Source: Bradyrhizobium sp. sGM-13 (GTDB taxonomy: Bacteria; Pseudomonadota; Alphaproteobacteria; Rhizobiales; Xanthobacteraceae). From it: a stretch of 61,831 bases of DNA. Positions 54,543 through 61,831 of the stretch are shown one piece after another. The stretch lies in NCBI RefSeq assembly GCF_018398875.1, contig NZ_JAGWDK010000033.1, positions 1 through 61,831 on the forward strand, written 5' to 3'. The stretch's first letter is position 1; the number at the start of each line of letters is the position of its first letter. A program made the translations under genes and the position numbers. Below the pieces are notes generated by a model that was given only the letters and a program-made list of their open reading frames with translations, did not search any database and was not told the DNA's origin.

Positions 54543-55316
54543 TCAGCGATGCGGATTCGGGTAAACCACGCTGCGCCAGCCGCTTCGATCGAACGGCGAC
54601 CATTCACTTTCCGGCTGCGCCAGGCGATCGGCCACCGCGTACACGACCGCCGGATGATGGCCCATGCCGCAATGGCTGCTCTCGACCTCGATGCTCTCGG
54701 ATGTCGCCGACGTCTTTTCCATGCAGCCCTGCCAGGCGCAGATGCCGTCGGTGCGGCTGAAGATCGCGGTGGTCGGCACCGGCGGCGTGGCCGACAGCGC
54801 GCCGCCGAACCGGGCGTCCTCCTCGTCGGCGCGGCGGCCGCTCGCCATTTCGTAGACGCGCCAGGCGTTGGTCGCCTTCGGTCCCGACGCAAACGGGCTG
54901 CCGAGCGTGATCACCGAGCGCACGCGCTCCGGCATCATCTTGGCAAGCTGGCGCGCGTAGAGACCGCCGAGGCTCCAGCCGACCAGCGAGACCTTGCGGC
55001 CGTGCGTGTCGTTCAACTCCTGCACCAGATCGACCATGGCGTTCTGCACGCCGTGGCGCAGGCCGAGGTTGCGCCCCTGACGCCAGCCGCTGACGGCATA
55101 GCCGCGCGTGCGCAGGAAGCTGCGCAGCGGCCGCGTCGAGGTGTCGGATGCAACAAGGCCGGGCAACACCAGCACGGGGTGCCCGTCGCCGCGTGGCGCC
55201 AGACTCAGCAATGGCAGTGCCCCCAGAAACGCGCCGAGTTCGTGAATGGCACGCCCCTCCAGAAGCATCAGGGTTCTGGATGGCGGGGCAAGCGTCTGCG
55301 CAGCAACGGACATCAT
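54543..55316 (-). CDS. Alpha/beta hydrolase, lipase-like
   Basis: The 257-residue protein shows HPVLVLPGLVASDTSTRPLRSFLRTRGY (the oxyanion loop, about 46-73), the nucleophile elbow VGWSLGGLYAR (Ser about 114), TLGSPFASG, and the acid/His blocks FSRTDGICAWQ and SSHCGMGHHPAVV. This layout resembles esterases of the PGAP1/triacylglycerol lipase type. There is no signal peptide. Two ATGs start the frame (55316, 55313) after GAGGAG. The substrate is unknown. Confidence 0.88.
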   Translation of the reverse strand: MMSVAAQTLAPPSRTLMLLEGRAIHELGAFLGALPLLSLAPRGDGHPVLVLPGLVASDTSTRPLRSFLRTRGYAVSGWRQGRNLGLRHGVQNAMVDLVQELNDTHGRKVSLVGWSLGGLYARQLAKMMPERVRSVITLGSPFASGPKATNAWRVYEMASGRRADEEDARFGGALSATPPVPTTAIFSRTDGICAWQGCMEKTSATSESIEVESSHCGMGHHPAVVYAVADRLAQPESEWSPFDRSGWRSVVYPNPHR

Positions 55317-55498
55317 ATCTCCTCTCGGGCTCGGCCCCTTACGTCGCGGCAGCCGGCCACCGGTTCAGTTAGACGCTAACGCGGTGGAATCGTTCGGCAC
55401 TGCAATAGAGTTCCACAAAAAGCTAGGAAACCGGCTTTCCCCTTGCAAGCAGTGCAGATCACATCTCGGATAACGAAAGCGTTGACGTGATGAATTAG

Positions 55499-56785
55499 TC
55501 ACAGCAGCCGCAGCAGGTATTCGAGGGTGTACAGCGCCAATCCCGCTAGCCCGCCGATCAGCGATCCATTGAAGCGGATGTATTGCAGGTCGCGGCCGAT
55601 GTTGATTTCGATCAGCGAGATCAACTGCCCCATGTCCCAGGACTTCACTTGGTCGGAGATGAAGGTCGAGACGCCGCTCTTCTGTTCGGCGACCACGGTG
55701 CGCAACACCGCCACGAGCCCCTGGTTGATCTCTGTGCGCAGCTCGGCATCGCCGGCCAGCGCCTCGCCCGCTTTCACGAACATGCGCACCAGATATTGCT
55801 CCAACACCTGGGTCTCGCCCGAGGCGCTGCGTTCGAAGAACGAGCGTGCGTTGGCCCAGATGTGGCGTGCGAGACCCGTCACTTCGGGACGCGCCAGGAG
55901 ATCGCGCTTCAACCCTTGGATCCGCTCGGCGTAGCTTGGATCGGTGCCGAGGCGATCGACGAAGGTCATCACCATGCGATCGAACTCGCCGCGGAACGGA
56001 TGCGCGGGATCGTTGCGGACTTCTTCGAAGAAGGCGGTGGCGGAAGCCACGATCTTGTTCACCAGGAACTTGTCGGCGCGATAGAGCTTTAGCAGCGTCG
56101 GCAATTCGGCGCGGATCTTTTCGCGGATCATCGCCATAGTTTCGGCCTGCGTCATGGTCTGATGCACCGCGCGCAGGATGTCATCGAGCAGGCCTGAATG
56201 CCGCCCCTCCTTCACGAATGCGCGCAGTGTTCCGGCGGCGAGCGGCGCGAGATCGATCGACATCAGTTGCGCGGTGATGCGGCGGCTGACGAACGTCATC
56301 AGCCCGGAGGTCTCCGTCGCCGCCACCGCTTCGGGCAATAGACGCAGCGCAAAGCGTGCGAGATCCTCGCTGCGCTTGCGGTCGCGCAGCCAGTCGGCGA
56401 TGAACGCGCCGAAATCGATCTGCCGCAGCTTGGCCTCGACGGGAGCTGCTTCCAGGAAATGCTTCTCGATGAACTCGCCGAGCTTGTCGGCGATGCGGTG
56501 CTGGTTGCTTTGGATGATTGCGGTGTGCGGAATCGGCAATCCCAGCGGCCGTTTGAACAGCGCTACCACGGCGTACCAGTCGGCCAGGCCGCCGATGGTG
56601 GCAGCTTCCGCAAACGCCGCGATGAAGCCGAAGGCGGGATGCATCGGCAGCAGCGCTCGTGCGGCGAGGAAGATCGCAAACGTCGCCGCCAGCACCGACG
56701 TTGCCAAAATCTTCACGCGCCGCAACTCGGCAGCGCGGATCGCGTCGCCGGGAGAGTCGATGACGAAGGTGGCGGGAAGGGTCAT
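55499..56785 (-). CDS. DUF445 membrane protein
   Basis: The 428-residue protein has two membrane segments near the N-terminus (about 25-45 and 50-70) with FGFIAAFAEAATIGGLADWYAVVALFKRPLGLPIPHTAII, the DUF445 signature, and a final C-terminal helix (GSLIGGLAGLALYTLEYLL). The long middle is helical and charged. Family members are poorly known, probably inner-membrane proteins. ATG 56785 follows GGGAAGG. It is followed by a 180-base gap to the lipase-like gene that holds no other gene. Confidence 0.9.
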   Translation of the reverse strand: MTLPATFVIDSPGDAIRAAELRRVKILATSVLAATFAIFLAARALLPMHPAFGFIAAFAEAATIGGLADWYAVVALFKRPLGLPIPHTAIIQSNQHRIADKLGEFIEKHFLEAAPVEAKLRQIDFGAFIADWLRDRKRSEDLARFALRLLPEAVAATETSGLMTFVSRRITAQLMSIDLAPLAAGTLRAFVKEGRHSGLLDDILRAVHQTMTQAETMAMIREKIRAELPTLLKLYRADKFLVNKIVASATAFFEEVRNDPAHPFRGEFDRMVMTFVDRLGTDPSYAERIQGLKRDLLARPEVTGLARHIWANARSFFERSASGETQVLEQYLVRMFVKAGEALAGDAELRTEINQGLVAVLRTVVAEQKSGVSTFISDQVKSWDMGQLISLIEINIGRDLQYIRFNGSLIGGLAGLALYTLEYLLRLL

Positions 56786-56827
56786 GACGGCTTTCGAGGA
56801 ACGGTTCGCGTCCGCATCAGACTAACC

Positions 56828-56909
56828 GTCATTGCGAGCGAAGCGAAGCAATCCATGTCGCCGCACCGGAAGGATGGATTGCTTCGTCGCTATCGCTCCT
56901 CGCAATGAC
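56828..56909. repeat. Palindromic intergenic repeat, family F
   Basis: GTCATTGCGAGCGAAGCGAA and GCTATCGCTCCTCGCAATGAC form the outer arms; GCAATCCAT and ATGGATTGC form the inner ones. This type of element is common in related alphaproteobacteria. Confidence 0.87.
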
Positions 56910-56936
56910 GGCAACAGGTCATGACGAGGAGAGGAC

Positions 56937-56965
56937 AAAAAGAAGGCCCGCAAAAGCGGGCCTTC
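56937..56965 (-). terminator. Rho-independent terminator of the phasin gene
   Basis: On the minus strand GAAGGCCCGC-TTTT-GCGGGCCTTC is a perfect 10 bp stem with a four-base loop, followed by TTTTTG. It starts 28 bases after the phasin stop codon. Confidence 0.9.
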
Positions 56966-56993
56966 GAAAACGGCAGTTGTCAGGCGATCGCGA

Positions 56994-57470
56994 TCAGGCG
57001 GTCTTGGTATAGACCTTGGCAAAATTGTCCTGCGCGGTCTTGGCGCCGTCGGCGACGAGCTTGCCGAGATATTCGGTGGTGGCCTTCGCCCGCGTGACGA
57101 GCACTTCGCCGCGCGCACGGACCAGGTCCGACTGGATCTGGGCAGCTTCGCTCAGCGACGTCGCCGAAGCGAGCTTGTCGATGCCGGCGAAGAACGCTTC
57201 CGCGTCCTGGTAAAGCGCCTGCTGGATGTTGCGGCTAATCTTGGCGGCCTCGGAAACCGAACCGGCAACGGCGGTCTCGATGGCAGCAGTGACCTTCTCG
57301 GAACCGGCATGCATGTCGGCGGCGCGAACCTTGGCGGTCTCGGCCTGCTTCTTTACGAACTCACGGGCAGCTTCCGGAACTTCCAGGTTCTGGAGCTTGG
57401 TGAACGCCTCGGTGACGGGGGCGAACGCATCCTTGACGGTGTTCAGCACGGAGTTGGTTTCGGTGGTCAT
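56994..57470 (-). CDS. Phasin family protein (PHA granule-associated)
   Basis: The 158-residue helical protein has the phasin family pattern: VTEAFTKLQNLEVPEAAREFVKKQAETAK, GSEKVTAAIETAV and ISRNIQQALYQDAEAFFAGIDKLASATSLSEAAQIQSDLVRA. Phasins coat polyhydroxyalkanoate granules. It stands close to phaE/phaC, has its own strong terminator and a long untranslated leader with a 16-base palindrome, fitting a highly expressed, regulated gene. ATG 57470 is preceded by GGAGAG. Gene name phaP would fit but several phasins usually exist. Confidence 0.92.
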   Translation of the reverse strand: MTTETNSVLNTVKDAFAPVTEAFTKLQNLEVPEAAREFVKKQAETAKVRAADMHAGSEKVTAAIETAVAGSVSEAAKISRNIQQALYQDAEAFFAGIDKLASATSLSEAAQIQSDLVRARGEVLVTRAKATTEYLGKLVADGAKTAQDNFAKVYTKTA

Positions 57471-57540
57471 AGGGGTCTCTCCATCCTCAGGTTTGAGCTA
57501 TGGGCTCACCCCGTCCGGATTGGCCCGGGGCACGCGCGTT

Positions 57541-57552
57541 GTGCCATAGTTA
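57541..57552 (-). promoter_or_regulatory. 12-base motif shared with the phaE upstream region
   Basis: On the minus strand TAACTATGGCAC lies 71 bases before the phasin start. The identical 12 bases occur at 59884-59895 upstream of phaE in the same orientation relative to the gene. It may be part of a promoter or an activator site. Confidence 0.5.
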
Positions 57553-57562
57553 ATGGTGCGTC

Positions 57563-57578
57563 GCAACATTAATGTTGC
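57563..57578. promoter_or_regulatory. Perfect 16-base palindrome upstream of the phasin gene
   Basis: GCAACATTAATGTTGC is fully symmetrical and lies 93 bases upstream of the phasin ATG, next to the shared 12-base motif. PHA granule regulators of the PhaR type bind TGC/GCA-containing inverted repeats in phasin promoters, so it is a likely operator. Confidence 0.6.
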
Positions 57579-57715
57579 AGCGCGACATCACGAATTCGTG
57601 AAAAGCCTGCTAAATGGGCGGTCCGCCCAGAGAACCGGCAAAAGTTGCACTTTAGGCTAATGCCGGAGCCGCCCCGTCTACTTTGCATGGGGTTGTTTTC
57701 GCGATTTTGTGTCGG

Positions 57716-58309
57716 CTAGTGCTGCACAGCCCCCGGCAGCCCGTAGGCTTCCATCTGTGCCCGAACTTGCGCCACATTGTGCCCGAGCACGACGATATCG
57801 TGCTTCTTGCCGTCGACATCCCGGGCGTGGTCCCGCAGCAGGGCCTCGGCCCTGAAGCCAAGGCTCTCGAACAGAGCGATCGCCGCTTGCTGGTCGACCG
57901 TCATCTGTACCGACAGCTTTTCCAGCCCGGCGCCCAGCGCCAGCGCAAACGTTTCCTGCGACAGCGCCCGGCCGACCCCCTGCCCGCGGACATCAAGCGA
58001 GACCACCATCCGGATCTCGCCGACATGGGGCGACCATGAATGCGGGTCGCGCACCAGGGTGCCGCAGCCGACCACCGTCCCATCCTTCACTGCCAGCAGG
58101 CTGACGATCTGGCCGCGCTCGATCTCGTTGATCCAGGCCGAGAGCACTTTTGGCTGGCTGATGTTGCGCGGCAGAAACAAGAGATCATGCGTCGGGAGCT
58201 TTTGCGCAAATGCCAGCACGGCGGCTTCGTCCGCCCGCCCCATCATGCGGAATTCGATCTCGCCGGCATCGGTCTTGACGTGGCGCGGATAGGAACGTGT
58301 CTCGCTCAT
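57716..58309 (-). CDS. GNAT family N-acetyltransferase, third gene of the phaE-phaC operon
   Basis: The 197-residue protein has the GNAT core: VGEIRMVVSLDVRGQGVGRALSQETFALAL, where RGQGVGRAL is the acetyl-CoA loop, followed by LFESLGFRAEALLRDHARD. Its ATG (58309) overlaps the phaC stop in ATGA, so it is translated with phaEC. A role in PHA metabolism is not known for this family; it may modify a protein or small molecule. The acceptor is not predictable. Confidence 0.9.
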   Translation of the reverse strand: MSETRSYPRHVKTDAGEIEFRMMGRADEAAVLAFAQKLPTHDLLFLPRNISQPKVLSAWINEIERGQIVSLLAVKDGTVVGCGTLVRDPHSWSPHVGEIRMVVSLDVRGQGVGRALSQETFALALGAGLEKLSVQMTVDQQAAIALFESLGFRAEALLRDHARDVDGKKHDIVVLGHNVAQVRAQMEAYGLPGAVQH

Positions 58310-59388
58310 GTTGATCTCTTACCTAGCCAGGAATCCAGTTTCGGCCACAGCCGCTTGATCGCGTTGGCGCCGGCGACGAGGCTGACGTGACCGCCCTTGA
58401 GGATCACCTCTTCCTTGTCGGTCGAACCGACCTTGGCGATCAGGTGCTTGGCCGCGTCATAGGGCACAATGTGATCGTGTTCGGCGACCGCATGCAGGAT
58501 CGGCACCTTGATCCTGGAAATATCCGCCGCACGCCCGCCGACCGACATGTTACCGTTATAGAGTTTGTTGTCCCACATCAGGTTCTTGGTGATGTCGCGG
58601 AAATACTCGCCCGCCAGTGGCAGCGTATCCGTCGCCCAGCGGTCGAACACCCGGTACGACTTCACGAACTCGTCGTTCCAGATGTTTTCCCACAATTGCA
58701 CCTGGCTGACGGTGCGCGACGCCGGCCGCAGCATTTCGAACGAGGACAGGATCATTTCGGGCGGCACATTGCCGACGCTGTCGACGAGGCGATCGACGTC
58801 GAAATAGCGGCGGTCCGAAAAGTTCTGGAACAGCTTCATCTCACGGAAATCGATTGGCGTGGTGAAGCAGATCAAATTCTTCATCGGCCCGTCGTGGAAG
58901 ATCGAGCCATACAAGAGCGACAGCACGCCGCCGAAGCAATAGCCGATCACGGTAACGTCCTGCTCGCCGCAATCCTGCTGCACGCGGCGGACGCAGTCGG
59001 GGATGAAGTCGAGGACGTAGTCCTCCATCCGCAACGATTTTTCTTCCGGCTTCGGCGCGGTCCAGTCCAGCATGTAGACGTCGTAGCCGCGCTTTAGCAG
59101 AAACTCGATAAAGCTCTGGCCGGGCACCATGTCGAGGATGTAGCCGCGGTTGGTGGTGGCCATCACGATCAGGATCGGCACGCGGTAGATTTCATCCGCC
59201 ATCGGCCGATAGTGATAGAGGTTCATGGTGCCGCGGGCGGCCAGGATGTCCTTTGGCGTCGAGCCGAGCGATGGGCCGGAGGTAGAAAAATATTCGACGC
59301 CCTTGATGCTACGCTGGATCGCGCGCTGCACCTCGGACTGGACCCTCTCCGAAATGGAAGCGAAATCGAGACCCGCGGGAGCGTTCAT
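58306..59388 (-). CDS. phaC: Class III poly(3-hydroxyalkanoate) synthase subunit PhaC
   Basis: The 360-residue synthase has the size of class III enzymes. Catalytic residues are Cys151 in the lipase-like box GYCFGG, an Asp in HAVAEHDHIVPYD and His in LKGGHVSLVAG. YDVYMLDWTAPKPEEKSL and WENIWNDEFVKSYRVF.RWATDTLPL are also typical. It polymerises (R)-3-hydroxyacyl-CoA. A longer frame (to 59829) is only an out-of-frame reading of the phaE-like gene. ATG 59388 overlaps the phaE-like stop in ATGA. Confidence 0.95.
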   Translation of the reverse strand: MNAPAGLDFASISERVQSEVQRAIQRSIKGVEYFSTSGPSLGSTPKDILAARGTMNLYHYRPMADEIYRVPILIVMATTNRGYILDMVPGQSFIEFLLKRGYDVYMLDWTAPKPEEKSLRMEDYVLDFIPDCVRRVQQDCGEQDVTVIGYCFGGVLSLLYGSIFHDGPMKNLICFTTPIDFREMKLFQNFSDRRYFDVDRLVDSVGNVPPEMILSSFEMLRPASRTVSQVQLWENIWNDEFVKSYRVFDRWATDTLPLAGEYFRDITKNLMWDNKLYNGNMSVGGRAADISRIKVPILHAVAEHDHIVPYDAAKHLIAKVGSTDKEEVILKGGHVSLVAGANAIKRLWPKLDSWLGKRST

Positions 59389-59765
59389 TTCTGCTCTCCC
59401 TCCGCGGGTGGACGCTTGGTGCGCGGCGGCCGCGGCGTGCCGTAGCCGCTCTCCGGCGCCAGCGAATTGTGGTGCACCTGATGCAACAGCGCCTTGATCT
59501 CGTTGAGCTGGCCCTCGATCGCCTGCAGCCGCTCCGCCATGCCGACGAGCTGCGCCCGGCTCGGCAGGTTCATCGCCAGCAGGTATTTCTCCATCAGTTC
59601 GCCGAGCTGCTTCTGCGCGCCTGCGCTGACGCCGCCGACCTGATTCACCATTTTCGAGAATTCGGGCGAGGCCATCGCCTGGTTGGCAAAGGAGTTGAAC
59701 CCCTTCTCCATCTCCCCGATCATGGTCTGCCAGATCACGGCAGGATCGTTGCCTTTGTCGGCCAT
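59385..59765 (-). CDS. phaE: Short PhaE-like partner subunit of the PHA synthase
   Basis: The 126-residue protein begins MADKGNDPAVIWQTMIGEMEKGFNSFANQAM and carries LMEKYLLAMNLPSRAQLVGMAERLQAIEGQLNEIKALL, a coiled segment like the C-terminal end of PhaE, then a Pro/Arg/Lys-rich tail. Usual PhaE is about 350 residues, so this is much smaller. The 4-base overlap with phaC and the class III size of PhaC support a role as its partner. ATG 59765 follows GAGGGCG. It may be a distinct subunit type and not a true PhaE. Confidence 0.78.
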   Translation of the reverse strand: MADKGNDPAVIWQTMIGEMEKGFNSFANQAMASPEFSKMVNQVGGVSAGAQKQLGELMEKYLLAMNLPSRAQLVGMAERLQAIEGQLNEIKALLHQVHHNSLAPESGYGTPRPPRTKRPPAEGEQK

Positions 59766-59866
59766 AAGCGCCCTCTCCCGAAAGATTACGAGCGCTTGCC
59801 ACGCTTCGCTTGTGTTTGGCCCATACCACACCGTTGCAGCGGGCCGGTCAACCGCGGCGACGTCTT

Positions 59867-59877
59867 CTGCGGTGCAG
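59867..59877. promoter_or_regulatory. CTGC-N3-GCAG site upstream of phaE (PhaR-like)
   Basis: CTGCGGTGCAG matches the form CTGC-N3-GCAG known for the PHA-responsive repressor PhaR. It lies 102 bases before the phaE start and about 50 before the divergent hydrolase start, so it could act on both. Confidence 0.6.
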
Positions 59878-59883
59878 GAAACC

Positions 59884-59895
59884 GTGCCATAGTTA
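59884..59895 (-). promoter_or_regulatory. 12-base motif shared with the phasin upstream region
   Basis: TAACTATGGCAC on the minus strand, identical to 57541-57552, here 119 bases upstream of the phaE start. It is seven bases from the CTGC-N3-GCAG site. Confidence 0.5.
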
Positions 59896-59929
59896 CTGAA
59901 GCCAGATATTACTTGAGGGAAGACACGCG

Positions 59930-60838
59930 ATGCTCGCCCATCAGCCGCCTCAGATCGCCCGCGCCAACGGCATCGATATTTGCTACGAGATTTTTGGCGA
60001 TCCGGCCGCGGAGCCGATGCTCTTGATCATGGGGCTCGGCGCCCAGATGATCCATTGGGATGACGATTTCTGCCGCCAACTCGCCGCGCGCGGCTTTCGC
60101 GTCATCCGCTTCGACAATCGCGACATCGGTAAATCCTCTCACATGTCCGGCGGCGGGAGGCTGACCCCGTTCGAATTGCTGAAGCTGCGGTTCCTGAAGA
60201 TTCCCGCACCTTACAAATTGATCGACATGGCCAAGGACACGGTCGGCCTGATGGACGTGCTCGGCATCCAGTCGGCGCATCTGGTCGGAGCCTCGATGGG
60301 CGGCATGATCGCGCAGGAAATCGCGCTCTCGTTCCCGCAGCGGGTGCGTTCGCTGACCTCGATCATGTCGACCACGGGCAATCCAAAAGTGCCGCCGCCG
60401 ACGCGCGAGGCGGCGGCCGTGCTGATGGCGCCGCCGCCGCGGACCAAGGAGGAGTATTTCGACCGGTTCGCCAAGACCTGGAAAGTGCTGCGCGTCGGCT
60501 CGTTCCCGGAAGACGAGGCCCTCGATCCTGCCCGGGCCGCCCGCACCTATGAACGCGGCCTCAATCCGAACGGCGTTGGCCGGCAGTTGCGGGCGGTGCT
60601 TGCCTCCGGCAGCCGCAAGGAACGGCTGCATCACCTGAAAATCCCGACGCTCGTCATTCACGGCACCGTCGATCCGCTCGTGCACCCGGAAGGCGGCAAG
60701 GATACCGCGGCATCGATCCCCGGCGCAAAGCTCCTGATGATCGAAGGCATGGGCCACGCGCTGCCGATCCCGATGTGGCCGCAGATCATCAACGCGATCG
60801 CCGGGCATGCGCAGGGTGCGGCGGCGAAGGCGGCGTGA
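59930..60838 (+). CDS. Alpha/beta hydrolase
   Basis: The 302-residue protein has the oxyanion motif MGLGAQMIHWDDDF, the nucleophile elbow LVGASMGGMIAQ (Ser about 122), the acid in LVIHGTVDPLVHPEGG and the His in IEGMGHALPIPMWP. It resembles hydrolases of the aclacinomycin-methylesterase/RdmC type. ATG 59930 follows GAGGGAAG. It is divergent from the phaE-phaC operon and shares its regulatory gap, so it could serve as a PHA-related esterase, but the motifs alone do not show that. Confidence 0.9.
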   Translation: MLAHQPPQIARANGIDICYEIFGDPAAEPMLLIMGLGAQMIHWDDDFCRQLAARGFRVIRFDNRDIGKSSHMSGGGRLTPFELLKLRFLKIPAPYKLIDMAKDTVGLMDVLGIQSAHLVGASMGGMIAQEIALSFPQRVRSLTSIMSTTGNPKVPPPTREAAAVLMAPPPRTKEEYFDRFAKTWKVLRVGSFPEDEALDPARAARTYERGLNPNGVGRQLRAVLASGSRKERLHHLKIPTLVIHGTVDPLVHPEGGKDTAASIPGAKLLMIEGMGHALPIPMWPQIINAIAGHAQGAAAKAA

Positions 60839-60845
60839 TCTATCT

Positions 60846-60967
60846 CGTCGTTCCTGCGAAAGCAGGAACCCATAACCACCGGTGTGCGTCGTTGCAAGCG
60901 CAGTGGCTCCAGGCCAGTCTTGTCATCAACACTTGTGGTTATGGGTCCCTGAGTTCGCAGGGACGAC
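60846..60967. repeat. Palindromic intergenic repeat, family C, copy 4
   Basis: CGTCGTTCCTGCGAAAGCAG, GGAACCCATAACCACCGG, then TGTGGTTATGGGTCCCTG and TTCGCAGGGACGAC. It lies between two convergent genes. Confidence 0.85.
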
Positions 60968-60985
60968 AGCGGAGATGGTGGCCAG

Positions 60986-61660
60986 TCAGCTCTTCACCGC
61001 GATCCAGATCACGTGGCGCACGCCGCGGCCTTTGCCGGTGGCGCGGATGTTGACTTCGTTCACCTCGAAACCCGCACCACGAAGACGTTTTGCGAATGCG
61101 GGATTGGGTCCTGACGACCATATGGCCAGGATGCCGCCCGGTCGCAGTGCGGCATGCGTCGCACGCAAGCCTGCAGTGTTGTAGAGCGCATCGTTGGCCT
61201 CACGAGTAAGCCCCTCCGGTCCATTGTCGACATCGAGCAGAATGGCATCGAACTTCGAACGATGCGACCGGATGATGTCGGTGACATCGGTCTCGCGAAT
61301 GCTGACGCGGGAGTCGTCCAAGCTGTCGCCGAAGATTTCGGCCATCGGGCCTCGGGCCCAACTGACCACCGCCGGCACCAGCTCCGCCACCACGATCTGC
61401 GCTTCACTGCCGAGCCCGGCGAGCGCGGCACGCAACGTAAAGCCCATGCCCAGTCCGCCGATCAGCACATGCGGTTTAGCGACGTTTTCGATCTTCTTCG
61501 CAGCGAGCGTCGCGAGCGCGGCTTCCGAGCCCGAGAGGCGGCTGTTCATCAGCTCGTTGCTGCCGAGCTTGATGGAAAACTCCGTGCCGCGGCGCATCAG
61601 GCGGAGTTCGCTGCCGGTGCCAGGAATGCGGGCGGTGTCGAGCTTTTCCCAGGGAATCAT
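60986..61660 (-). CDS. Spermidine-synthase-like SAM-fold protein
   Basis: The 224-residue protein has a Rossmann methyltransferase-like core: KPHVLIGGLGMGFTLRAAL (motif I, about 83-100), IVVAELVPAVVSWARG, FDAILLDVDNGPEGL (with the Asp of aminopropyl/methyl transferases) and LRPGGILAIWSSG. The N-terminal beta domain SELRLMRRGTEFSIKLGSNELMNSRL matches spermidine-synthase-like proteins. It is shorter than true spermidine synthases and the polyamine pocket cannot be judged. ATG 61660 is chosen because the upstream frame is repeat DNA. Confidence 0.85.
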   Translation of the reverse strand: MIPWEKLDTARIPGTGSELRLMRRGTEFSIKLGSNELMNSRLSGSEAALATLAAKKIENVAKPHVLIGGLGMGFTLRAALAGLGSEAQIVVAELVPAVVSWARGPMAEIFGDSLDDSRVSIRETDVTDIIRSHRSKFDAILLDVDNGPEGLTREANDALYNTAGLRATHAALRPGGILAIWSSGPNPAFAKRLRGAGFEVNEVNIRATGKGRGVRHVIWIAVKS

Positions 61661-61690
61661 GCGGAGGGTTGTAGCATGCTCTCTCGATAA

Positions 61691-61809
61691 TCGTCGTCCC
61701 TGCGAATGCAGGGACCCATAACCACAGGGTATTGTGGTTGCAGGCAGAGTATCCGGCATTATCACTTCAATGAGAGGCCGCGGAGTATGGGTCCCTGCGT
61801 TCGCACTAG
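61691..61809. repeat. Palindromic intergenic repeat, family C, copy 5 (right end altered)
   Basis: It starts TCGTCGTCCCTGCGAATGCA, has GGGACCCATAACCAC and, near the end, GTATGGGTCCCTGCGTTCGCA. Other copies then continue GGGACGAC, but here the sequence changes at about 61806 to CTAGGGCATGCACAGATCTG. The window ends 22 bases later, so the cause cannot be seen. Confidence 0.75.
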
Positions 61810-61831
61810 GGCATGCACAGATCTGGTGCGG

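Noticed and set aside
58306..59829. A 507-codon frame suggesting a longer PHA synthase
   Set aside because: The extra N-terminal part is an out-of-frame reading of the PhaE-like gene. The synthase starts at 59388 with the class III N-terminus.

Overview
The window is about 62 kb of GC-rich DNA from a metabolically versatile alphaproteobacterium. The phenylacetate genes, several chemoreceptors, a class III PHA synthase, Liv-type ABC transport genes and many imperfect-palindrome intergenic repeats together look most like Bradyrhizobium or a close Nitrobacteraceae relative. This assignment is an inference from content, not a database match. I see no rRNA, tRNA, CRISPR array, prophage, conjugation gene or complete insertion sequence.

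Layout. 0-10 kb: an HtpX protease, then a block (about 1524-9423) holding a flavin reductase, an acyl-CoA dehydrogenase, an M20 amidohydrolase, a VOC protein and a winged-helix/TPR membrane regulator. The block is bounded by four gene fragments. Inverting it on paper rebuilds, in frame and without loss of a base, both a 526-residue exported amidase and a 253-residue alpha/beta hydrolase. This is the most striking feature of the window. 10-17 kb: a YghU-like glutathione transferase, a class V aminotransferase, a Baeyer-Villiger-type monooxygenase, a nitronate monooxygenase and a thiolase-like protein. 17-26 kb: four methyl-accepting chemotaxis proteins with an AraC regulator among them. 26-30 kb: a complete four-enzyme tetronate (four-carbon acid sugar) pathway, ltnD-otnI-otnK with divergent otnC. 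30-36 kb: a full livFGMH plus binding-protein ABC transporter and a DUF1445 hydro-lyase. 36-41 kb: a LysR regulator, an M20 amidohydrolase, a 2-hydroxyacid dehydrogenase and a tartrate dehydrogenase. 41-46 kb: a non-classical SDR, an amidase, a sulfite-oxidase-like protein, an alpha/beta hydrolase-OsmC fusion and a YeeE/YedE sulfur transporter. 46.5-54.3 kb: a quinone oxidoreductase and the phenylacetate genes paaK, paaI, paaEDCBA and paaX. 54-61.8 kb: a lipase-like hydrolase, a DUF445 protein, a phasin, a phaE-like/phaC/GNAT operon, another hydrolase and a spermidine-synthase-like protein.

How the genes work together. PaaK activates phenylacetate, PaaABCDE epoxidises the CoA thioester, PaaI rescues stalled thioesters and PaaX probably represses. 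The ring-opening and beta-oxidation genes (paaZ, paaG, paaH, paaJ) are not in the window. LtnD, OtnI, OtnK and OtnC would turn a threonate-like acid sugar into dihydroxyacetone phosphate. PhaC with a short PhaE-like partner and the phasin serve polyhydroxyalkanoate storage. A 12-base motif is shared by the phasin and phaEC upstream regions, and the phaEC region also carries a CTGC-N3-GCAG site, which suggests joint control. Most gene ends are followed by one of at least six families of palindromic repeats.
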